Assembly (NCBI GenBank): GCA_018398765.1
Contig: JAHBMJ010000297.1
Span: 31,158-51,690, forward strand
From: Chromera velia
Lineage: Eukaryota > Sar > Chromeraceae
DNA length: 20,533 bases
Direction: 5' to 3'
In this document: positions 1 through 7,921 of the stretch, piece after piece
How positions within the stretch are numbered: the first letter of the stretch is position 1
Layout: each line of letters opens with the position of its first letter
Made by a program: the position numbers and the translations under genes
Notes under the pieces: generated by a model
Databases searched by the model: none
Told to the model about the DNA's origin: nothing
The model's input: the letters and a program-made list of their open reading frames with translations, nothing else

Positions 1-157
1 TGTGTGTGTGTGTGTGTGTGTGTGTGAATGTGTGTGTGAATTTGTGTGTGTGTGTGTGTGTGTGAATGTGCCCGTCTATGTGTGTGTCTATATGTGTGTG
101 TATGTGTGTGCGTGTGTGTGTGTGCGTGCGCGTGCGCGTGTGCGTGTGTGTGTGTGT

Positions 158-200
<43 letters not shown>
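1..200. repeat. TG/CA microsatellite
   Basis: Almost pure TG dinucleotide repeat on the + strand, interrupted by short GAATG, GCGCG and TCTATATG variants. ORFs through it are repeat translations rich in Val and Cys and are not believable genes. It sits upstream of the first recognisable exon at 542, so it probably lies in an intron or 5' flank of that gene. Confidence 0.97.
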
Positions 201-201
<1 letters not shown>

Positions 202-541
202 TGAAGTAAGTAGGACATGCCCTGTGCACGTTGTCTGCCCTGTATCGACCTTTTTGCCTGATGTGCGCCTGCCTGTCGGAAAGGTATGGGGGGCCCGAGG
301 AAAAACGAATGAATCGAATGTGTGTGCATCCATCCTATTTCAGGACACAAACATATGAATTGATATCATGCCAGTGTGTGGGTCGAGTTGCATGAAGAGA
401 CGGCTGAAGAACTTTTGTTGGAGCTTTTGGCCGATCACACAGGCATGGAGGGGGGAATGTCGAGGGATGTCTACGGACCATGCGCGAGTTTCCTTCTCTT
501 TATGCCCATGCATGCTGTTTGTGTGAGGTGAGTGACTGCAG
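201..541. other. Non-coding stretch before the first recognised exon
   Basis: I see no exon here. In the frame of the exon that starts at 542 there are stops at 524 and just after it, so the exon cannot extend upstream. A pyrimidine-rich run near 490-501 and CAG at 539-541 serve as the 3' splice site. The gene's start codon and signal peptide are therefore further upstream, inside an exon I failed to see or outside the window. Confidence 0.6.
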
Positions 542-3500
542 AAGTGCGCCTCCGGCATCTGTGAAGTTAAAGAAGGGAAGGGGCCAACGGGAATTTGCGG
601 CCTGGGACCAGAGGGATCTCCGTGCATGAGTAAGTGAGTGGAGGGAGTGAGGTGTCACAAACAAAAAAAGGACCAGACGCATTTTCTTGTGAGACAGTAA
701 GGCAGGCCCTTTCATCAGTGAGAAAAATGATGAAAACCAATCACTTTCTCTGTCTCTCTCATCTTTCTCTCTTTTGTTCTTCTATCCACCCGTTTTTCAC
801 CTCTCTGTTCTTCATGCTCGCCCTCCAACTGCTTCTCTATCTCCCGCTCCTCTCCTCTCCTCTCCTTTCTGTGTGTTCTCACAAGATCACTCGCGTTGGA
901 GTTGCTTGAGCCTATCAGACTAAAATTCTGCTCTCTCTTTGTCTCCTTTTTTCTCTCTGTTTTCAGATGCGACAGACTGCGATGCCTTCGAACCCATGCT
1001 GGCCTGCAACAGCACCACCGGCACATGCGATGAGTGTGGGCCCGGTGTTATGTGCAATGTGACAACAGGAATGGGAGGGGGATGCTGTGACCCGTATCAG
1101 TGCCAGGAGCTGATTGAGACGGGTGACGGCAATCGCAGATTGAGCGGGGAGGGAGAAAAGGGGGAGCACATTGTGATCGAGACGCGGTGTTGTGCAACAA
1201 CCATGGGACCTTCTTGCGGTAAAGAGGACGACAATTGCTGGTCAGTGCGTTTCTTTTCTTCATGATGATTGTATCTTTTCTTTCTTTGTCTTTTACATTT
1301 GATTTTTCATTTTCTGCTTCTCTCATACTCAGTCGGCCTGTCTTGAATACGTCCGCCACACGATATTCTTCTCAGCCCTTTTCATCTTCTGGTCCTTCTC
1401 TTGTTCTGATTCTCCTAATCAACTTTCTCTTTTGTATGTTGCTCCTTCTCTGTCTCTGTGCAGCAACCCCGACGACTCCTGTCTGAAGACCTCCAAAAAA
1501 GATTTCGGCCAGTCGATCCCTCAGACGACATGCTGCCGCAGATTCGCCACGTCGTGTGACTCTGCAGCCGAGTGTTGCCCCCCCTCGAAAGGAGAATTTT
1601 CCGAATCTTCTTGCGAGGAGGGACTGTGTTGCATCAACGAAGGGTCCTCATGTGATTCTGGACCGGGGGGAGGGTCGAAAAATAGAAATTGCTGTGGTAA
1701 CTCGAATAAAGGTTTTGCCGCTAACAACTGCCTCAAAATAGAGAGAATCAACGGAGGCACAGCGCTGTGTGGCCCGTGCAGACAGCCAGAGCAGGACTGT
1801 TTCAAGAATTCCGATTGTTGTGACCCAAAGATGCAGGACAAGAAAGGGGGAAACGTGTGCATCGGCGCTGCGGATAACAGCACGGGAAAATTCCCGGGGC
1901 TGTGCGGTGCTTGTCGTACCCTTGGGGAGCCGTGCACCCGAGTTACGCCCTCCAAAGTAAACAAAGAGTGTTGCAACAGGCCCGGTGATCCGTCGAGGGT
2001 CAAATGCGAAGAGGTGAAGATCAACGGAACCAAAACCGAAGATACCGTGTGTTGTGTGGGATTCGAGGGTGCGTGTGAGGAAGACGAGGATTGCTGCCAG
2101 CTTGCTTTCAACCCCCCTGATTTGATTAGGGCGTGCGTCAATTCCACCTGTCTCACTGTAGAGCCTCCTGACGAAATCCTCAAGGATATTGGGTCGGACA
2201 GAAGGCGCCTGTCAGGATCTGCAGGTCCAGTGGGGGTCGAGGCCTCCTCCTCAGCTCTCGTTGGTCTTCCTCTGAATGCGCAGGTTGGTGAGATCGGGGG
2301 GGTAGGGTGGACGGGGGTGTGAGCATTACTTTGAGGGCATTGGAAAGGCTGTATTTGGGAAGTTTACACGTGAAATGAGTTTGTGTAATGTGGGACAAAT
2401 GTGTGCATGTGAGTTTACTTAGTGAAGGGCATGGGAGTGTTTCTCTTTTGTTTTCGCTCTTGATATGCCCAGTTGTGTGACTGCTTTTCTTTGTGCCATT
2501 TCCGAACAGAGGACTGCTGTGTCAGAAGGAAGAACTAAGTCTGTTGATAGACACGCCTTCCTTCCTTCCTTCCTTCCTTCCTTCTTTCCTCCCTTGTTTG
2601 TGCCTGCATGCAGAACCGCACGAACCCCCATTCTTCGGAGGCCAAGAGAGAGATGATGAAACAGTCAAAGGAGAAGAGGAAGAGGAAGAGAAGCCCAGCC
2701 AAAGCACCCTGGCTCGACCATCTTTTCGGATTCTCCCTCGCCTTCTCTCAGGACTGCTCTCTCCTCGCAGGTAGGTCGGTCCGACAGCAGCAAGGAGAAA
2801 GACACGCAAGAGGCTCGCGGGAAGTGGGGGCGGTGAAATGAAGGAAAGAAAGAGGGAAATATCAGCAGACAGACAGACAGAGAGAGAGATAAAGGGAAGG
2901 AAAAAGAATGTCACGTAGGGACTCTACAACGACCAGCGAGTATAGGCGGTTATGTTTTTTTTTCACGCTCAACTCGCGTGTCTACCCCCTTCCCCTCTTT
3001 TGGTTTCCTTTTTTCTTGCAGTTTCCTGTCCTGCCTCTTTGCCCTTGCTTGTCTGATTTTGAACTTGAATCAAGGAGCACAATCTGAACATTCCTTTTCT
3101 ACTTCAAAATCGTAAGATCACTGCTTTCCTTCTGCCCACGTGTCTTTATTCAGTATGGGAGAAGACTTCTTCACCCTGTCCTGACTGTCCATTTCTTTGC
3201 AATTGTGTCCATGTACTGTCTGCTGAATCTTTCATCGTACCCCAGTCCTCGTTCTTGCATCCTTCCCCTGTCTCTTTCTTTCCCCCTGCCCCTGTGAGAA
3301 TATTCAGTCGGGGAGCCCGGAACAGACGAGCAACAGGGCGCCGTCTCCGTCTACCGTCTCAGACGGCCCGTTGACGACCTGTCAGAAGCAAACGAGAAGG
3401 GATCCAACTCTTCCCCTTTCACCTTTGCAACCCGCCCAGCGCGTCTCCTAGTCACTCGTGGGGATCCCCCTCTTTCGGGCCGCCGTCTCTCCTGGTCTGC

Positions 3501-4176
3501 AGATCCCACCAAAGATAGGGTCACCCTAGAGACCCGCCGTCTCACTCTGTCTCCTCCCAAAAGAGATGAAAGCCGCCAGGTGGATATCGAGGCCGTGAGA
3601 GTCGATCTCGCACCACCCCGCCGCCGTTTCCGTCCGAGAGGGCGTGACAGGGGAGGCAAAGCGCTGTTCGGTTCTGCGGTTACTCAGTGTTCTGCGCCTG
3701 TCGCTGCCGGCTCTGATGAGTTTGTTCACTTCCTCGCAGTCTCCGCTCCAGGCTCATGGCACGGCAATGTTTACGTGTATGTTCTGACTGAGGGGCAGGC
3801 GGGGGGGAGTATGACAGGGAGTGTGGGGGACCAGAGGGCTGGCGGTTTTGGGTACGAAATTGTTCAGGAGTTGGTGTCACAAGGTGGGAAGGGACCCTAT
3901 GATTTCCTTCAGCGATTGTCGTTGAGGGACGCTGGGGGGTTTGGGGAAGCGCGCATGGGTCAGACGGTTAAGTTTGAAATCAAGGAAAACTCGGAAGAGA
4001 TGCTTCTTTTGACAACTGAGCAGAGAGAGGGGGCTCAGGCCTATGGATTTAAAATGGGCACAAAAGAAACGGAGCCGGTGTGGCCTCCCTTCAGTCGCTT
4101 ATCGCCTGCGCAAATGGAGGTCTTGAATACAGAGTCCGACGTGGCACTTCCAGGTCTTGCGTCGTTGGTGGCCTGA
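542..4176 (+). CDS. Cysteine-knot-array / FG-GAP (integrin-alpha-like) extracellular protein, 5' incomplete
   Basis: Predicted exons: 542-629, 967-1240, 1464-2283, 2614-2770 and 3308-4176 (stop TGA), 736 codons in all. Every intron is GT-AG and every junction keeps frame; for example the 1240/1464 junction restores a Cys codon. Exons 1-3 encode about eight tandem units of the form C-x5/6-C-xn-CC-xn-C-xn-C, the spacing of inhibitor-cystine-knot folds, with several N-x-S/T sites. Exon 4 encodes a very basic Lys/Arg linker and then LFGFSLAFSQDCSLLA. Exon 5 continues this as VGEPGTDEQQGAVSVY, so the intron splits one FG-GAP blade. A second blade (FGSAVTQ, then LAVSAPGS and GNVYVYVL) lies near 3667-3785, and FGYEIV near 3849 may start a third. 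The motif RRLS or RRLT recurs four times. FG-GAP repeats form extracellular beta-propellers in integrin alpha chains and related algal and protist surface proteins. The role is unknown; adhesion or cell-wall binding is inference. No membrane segment is seen in this reading. The N-terminus is missing. Confidence 0.75.
630..966 (+). other. Intron 1 of the knottin/FG-GAP gene
   Basis: Donor GTAAGT at 630, acceptor TTTTCAG ending at 966 after a long CT-rich tract. It contains a CTCCT-type minisatellite near 846-866. The junction joins a single A (629) to AT (967) to make an Asn codon inside a Cys-rich unit. Confidence 0.75.
1241..1463 (+). other. Intron 2 of the knottin/FG-GAP gene
   Basis: 223 nt, donor GTCAGT at 1241, acceptor TGTGCAG ending at 1463, T-rich throughout. 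The phase-2 junction TG|C restores a Cys codon of a six-cysteine unit. Confidence 0.8.
2284..2613 (+). other. Intron 3 of the knottin/FG-GAP gene, with CTTC repeat
   Basis: Donor GTTGGT at 2284 (a competing GTGAGA donor lies 4 nt downstream at 2288); acceptor CATGCAG ending at 2613. A (CTTC)n microsatellite at about 2555-2586 doubles as the polypyrimidine tract. Confidence 0.65.
2771..3307 (+). other. Intron 4 of the knottin/FG-GAP gene
   Basis: Donor GTAGGT at 2771 directly after CAG; acceptor ATTCAG ending at 3307. Its ends are fixed by the FG-GAP motif that is rebuilt across the splice (SLLA|VGEPG). It holds a CAGA/GA repeat near 2863-2890 and a second possible acceptor (TTGCAG) ending at 3021. 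Confidence 0.7.
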
Positions 4177-4245
4177 CTGACTGAATTGAGAGAGAAAGAC
4201 GAGACGGGGGAGGAGGGCCCGAATGTTGGGTGCATGGAGCACGGC

Positions 4246-4276
4246 TCTCCTCTCCTCTCCTCTCCTCTCCTCTCTC
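4246..4276. repeat. CTCTC minisatellite
   Basis: Tandem CTCTC pentanucleotide units ending in a CT run. A related CT-rich repeat lies in intron 1 near 846-866. Confidence 0.9.
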
Positions 4277-4288
4277 TGTGATGCATAA

Positions 4289-4310
4289 GGGCTTCGTCGG
4301 GGCGAAGCCC
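4289..4310 (+). other. Perfect stem-loop downstream of the stop codon
   Basis: GGGCTTCG (4289-4296) pairs with CGAAGCCC (4303-4310) around a 6-nt loop TCGGGG. It lies about 113 nt after the TGA of the gene ending at 4176, so it could sit in the 3' UTR. Function unknown. Confidence 0.5.
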
Positions 4311-4415
4311 TGATTGATTGCCGAACACGGACAGCCGGCCGGGCAGGAAGAAAGGCAGAGAGAAGTACGAGCGACATAGACACACGCACGCTCATAAACA
4401 TACATACACACATAC

Positions 4416-4638
4416 ACACACCGAGAGAAGAAGAGAGACAGAGAGGTGAGGCTCGGAATCAGCCCACCGTCTTTGTTTCCATTTAAATTGCCGATGAGGC
4501 AGAGGTCACTTTCTTCTTTGTGTGGGACACACACCGAGAGAAGAAGAGAGACAGAGAGGTGAGGCTCGGAATCAGCCCACCGTCTTTGTTTCCATTTAAA
4601 TTGCCGATGAAGCAGTGGTGACTTTCTTCTTTGTGTGT
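4416..4638. repeat. 113-bp tandem duplication (two copies)
   Basis: CCGAGAGAAG starts at 4421 and again at 4534, and the copies stay aligned through the TTTAAATTGCCGATGA segment to the CTTTCTTCTTTGTGTG segment. I count three mismatches by eye, so the duplication is fairly recent. Confidence 0.92.
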
Positions 4639-5402
4639 TATTTTTTGTTTCCTTCCAGCTCCCTCTGTAAAAGGGATCTGGAGAGATCGGCCTGTACGGC
4701 CAGGCTTTGCGAGGTGTTGTTGCTGAAGGCCGGAATTCCCTCGCTTTCATTTGTCCACTTTCCTTTTTTCGTCTGATGTACCCACTTCTGACAAAGCTTC
4801 TATCAATTAATTCTTCTGTGAGACCGTGTGCTTTCTTGAGGATTGGATGATAGATTAAGGAGGCAAGTCTTCAGACTGGCTTCGTCCAACTGGCATCCTC
4901 AGTATTAAAGCAGTCCTTCGTCTCCTGCAGCATCTCATTTGTGTTGTGTTCCGTCGTTTACGGCTGGCGCACACAGAGACTGCAAAACCGCTTTGCCGGG
5001 CTTATAAAGCTTTCGGGGCCGCGCAAGGCAGTAATCAGCTTCATCGCATGCAATCAAGTCTGTCAATTTCATCCGATGGACCAGGTGTGATCATCAGAAT
5101 GTCCGTATGACCTTTTATTCATCTTAGTACTTGCTTCTGGATCTGACAGTCCTTATAATTGATTAAACTTAAATTGGAATAATGGTGCACCTTTATGCTG
5201 TTCGTATATATACGCTACTCCAAAATTCTTTGGAGATCTCCAAATCTCCAAACATCTCTAACAAGTTTTTTTAATGGAATATGATCACATAAAGCTTAGA
5301 AACATGATCGGCACCGTCGGTACGCTTAGTTTCACTCTAGGTTTCACTATAGTAGCACTAGATAAAATATTTTAGCTAGCAATTCATAAATTGAATTAAG
5401 TG

Positions 5403-5525
5403 CTCCAGTGTAGCTCCACATGTCAGGTTTAGATATTAAAACTCATTTTGGAGAGATCCTAGGGAGAGATCCAATTAAAGCTGGAAACCATCTTGAGCTC
5501 CATCTACACTTGGACTTTAAGAGTT
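5403..5525. repeat. Small inverted-repeat (MITE-like) element
   Basis: The left end CTCCAGTGTAGCTCCA and the right end GAGCTCCATCTACACTTGG are related as imperfect inverted repeats. The 22 nt at 5504-5525 recur inverted at 7142-7163 with two mismatches, which points to a dispersed repeat family. No transposase is present and the true boundaries and target duplications are not clear. Confidence 0.4.
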
Positions 5526-6001
5526 GACTCGAGTCAGTGTAATTTACCCGGATAGCGCAGTAACTTTAGGGTTCACGACCCCGTAAAGTTACCGTACTTT
5601 AGTAACTTTGACAGTTGCCCTAAAATAACTAATTTAAGTATAGTAGTGTTATACGTGTGCCGCTGTGATATCGTATGGTACGTTCCACATCGTCCCACAC
5701 AGTGGTTCCGGCTGGATCAACCCTAAACAGCAGAATAATTGCTTCTGCTTGTATGCTCTTCACTCAGATCGATCCATACTAGTTAAAATCTCCTTTCTTT
5801 TCTAGCCCTATCTGACAATCCTTGGACTTAATACGGCCGATGCATCTCCATTCATTATGTAACCCTATATGTAGGCTGCTAGCCTTGAACACATCAAGTA
5901 GAAAGGTTATGCTATCATAGTAAAACTAGTGAAGATTCACTGAAGAAGTGTGAATCCACCCTTTACAGAGGTGAATGCAGACTACTTTCTTATATACTAG
6001 C

Positions 6002-6021
6002 TTAGTTAGTTAGTTAGTTAG
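6002..6021. repeat. TTAG tetranucleotide microsatellite
   Basis: Five consecutive TTAG units. Confidence 0.9.
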
Positions 6022-7594
6022 AGGATGCTTAACCCCAGTTGTAGCGCTAAACTCCCGGGCGGCACATATATGCATGGTTAATTGTTGTTTGTTAAGTCGC
6101 CGATGGAGTTGATCAGTTAATCACTTTCTAGAATTGGGAGACAGGCATCAAAGAGACAGGCCCGATGCGAGCGTAGAAGCGATCGAATGACATTACGGAT
6201 GAAGAGTTTAGATGTACTTGCACCGGGAAGTGGACAATTACAATTATTTGAATTAATGGATTCCAGCTCAGCCAAGCAGTGCAGGAATTCTCTTTCATCC
6301 AGCCACTTGGCACATGAAGGAAGTCTATGCATGAAGTTATTAACACACCGAATACAAGAATCATGTACACAGAGTTTGTGGTTGCCACATTCAACAGACA
6401 GAGCACTGCTTTCGCCTTGTGGGTTAAATGAGAGCAGATGTAAAAAACCGAATAAAGAGCCATCGGTTACTGTGAGAGTAGATCGAGGGAGGGCGGAAAA
6501 GGAGTAGAGACCAGAGGCGGATTTGTTGTAAAGAAGAAAAACAAACATGCGATGAGGGGAGGGAAAAGCTTGTTGAAGGGGGATAAGCTTAGATGAGCTT
6601 GGCAAGAGGAGGGAAATGTGAAGAAGCGATAGCCCTGCAACTGTATATCTAGCTCTGCCCTTAAAGAGAAAGAGCCTTATACATAAGTTCTTCTTTGTTG
6701 ATCATAGTCATTGATCTCTGTTTTGAATCACTACATCAATAAAAGAGTGTTTTATAGTGTCTTATGCATTGTTTTATAGTAATTATATGCTTTAACTTGG
6801 TATAGACTTTTAGCTGCAGAGAAAGAGACGGGAAGGCGGGAAGTATAACGGTTATTGACCATGCGAGGAGTCTCCGACGTGCGGCCGGGAACGGCCCCGA
6901 AAAGCCTTTGAACGTGGTCTAAAAAAAAGCTAAATTACGGTAACTTCACCCTTCTAACAGGCTAAAAAAAGCCGTCGGTAACCAGTAAAAAGTTACGTAA
7001 TTCTTCTATGACATGAAAAGTTACGTAATATGATATGAATGCTCACAGGCTGCCTTTTACCATTGGGACACGATGGCTGGCGGGTTAAGTCACCTCATCA
7101 TCATCATCAGTAACCCAACTTTTTTGTAGAAGTCCTTTAGTAACTCTTAAGGTCCAAGTATAGCTCCATCATATTAGAGTAAACCTAGAAATGAATGTGT
7201 GAAGTTGTACTGTGACTAAGGTGTGCACTCAAAAAAAAAAAAAAAGTGAAAAGTCTTTTAGTTTTTTTTTTTTAGAAGACAAACGTGTGAAACTTTTTCT
7301 GAAAGGCAATTCATGACCTAGTTTATGACAATCTAAAGTCCGCCTAGCACTCCTACATAGTAGTACTATGAATAAGGACCCTAATGCTAGCCATAATGAT
7401 ACTTTATACTAGACTTTATATTTATTCTAGCAAATTCAGGTTACAACAGCAACAACCCGTGAACTCAAGGAAGCAAAGACGCAGCCCGCGGGGACCAACT
7501 TCAACAGATTTGTTCACCTATCAGATCTAGTCATAGGAACATAAAAGGGACATATTTGGTCCACGTATAAGCAACTGGAGAGGTGATTAGAGGG

Positions 7595-7901
7595 AGCAGA
7601 ACGTGCAAGCGGGCCGGCACCGGCTAACCGGTCCCGCCGCACAGCGCGCATCCAGAGAGCCATGACCGAGCACGTACGTATCTTGCAGATCGATGCATGC
7701 AAAATTAATTGTATGTACGTAAATGCATGTAAACAGTAATTCGACGATACAGAATGATGGAGTCAGATAAGTCAGAGACTTGATTGATGGTTGGAAGTGA
7801 AGTAGCCTTGCTTCACACACCTTCTGAATACGAACACCTATAAGTGCTGAGTGCGCTCAAGGGCAAAGGCGCCCCTAGACAAGCAGTGTCTAGCTCTTTC
7901 T
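7595..7901 (+). repeat. 5' LTR
   Basis: Matches 13538-13844 over 307 bp with no indels. The boundary is where similarity ends and is uncertain by a few bases. The ends read AGCAGAA...TTTCT, not the usual TG...CA. It begins with a GC-rich hairpin (about 7608-7637) and ends with a CTAGACA/TGTCTAG stem-loop (7876-7894) followed by a pyrimidine-rich end. It contains TATAAG at 7839 and TGCATGCA at 7694. Confidence 0.93.
7839..7844 (+). promoter_or_regulatory. Putative LTR TATA box
   Basis: TATAAG, present at the same place in the 3' LTR (13782). If used, transcription would begin roughly 25-30 nt downstream, leaving a very short R-U5 segment. Position and conservation are the only support. Confidence 0.45.
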
Positions 7902-7918
7902 GGTAACAACCCAACGAG
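7901..7918 (+). other. Putative primer-binding site
   Basis: TGGTAACAACCCAACGAG begins at the 5' LTR edge. TGG is expected opposite the CCA end of a tRNA primer. I cannot say which tRNA. Confidence 0.5.
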
Positions 7919-7921
7919 AGA

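Larger units (their letters stand above)
4177..4750. other. 3' flank of the knottin/FG-GAP gene, repeat-rich
   Basis: No gene is supported. The stretch holds a CTCTC minisatellite (about 4246-4276), a perfect 8-bp hairpin (4289-4310), a CA-rich run (4380-4420) and a 113-bp tandem duplication. A - strand ORF runs through both copies, but the 113-bp period is not a multiple of three, so the copies are read in different frames, which argues against coding. Confidence 0.7.
4750..7594. other. AT-rich spacer without supported genes
   Basis: Composition falls sharply from the gene islands. I see no convincing exon. The largest ORF (6117-6605, - strand, 162 codons) has no recognisable domain and overlaps ORFs on both strands. 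The stretch contains inverted TGGAGCTA/CTTGGAC-type repeats (5403-5525 and 7142-7168), a GTAACTTTA hairpin (about 5566-5598), a (TTAG)n run (6002-6021), paired TTACGTAA palindromes and an A-tract/T-tract foldback (about 7230-7275). It is probably built from remnants of non-autonomous transposons. Confidence 0.7.

Noticed and set aside
2-358. ORFs on both strands through the TG repeat (118 and 81 codons)
   Set aside because: They are translations of a dinucleotide repeat with no other support.
1521-2183. 220-codon - strand ORF opposite the cysteine-rich exon
   Set aside because: It is a shadow of the exon; the + strand has the regular cysteine pattern and splice sites in phase.
4091-4750. 219-codon - strand ORF downstream of the FG-GAP gene
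   Set aside because: It runs through the 113-bp tandem duplication and a CTCTC repeat; the copies are read in different frames, so no protein sequence is being preserved.
5566-5598. Possible tRNA gene suggested by GGGTTCACGACCCC
   Set aside because: The B-box-like sequence lacks the conserved adenine and no acceptor or anticodon stems can be built around it.
6117-6605. 162-codon - strand ORF in the AT-rich spacer
   Set aside because: No domain, no signal peptide, overlapping ORFs in other frames and on the other strand; a chance ORF of this length is plausible in 20 kb.
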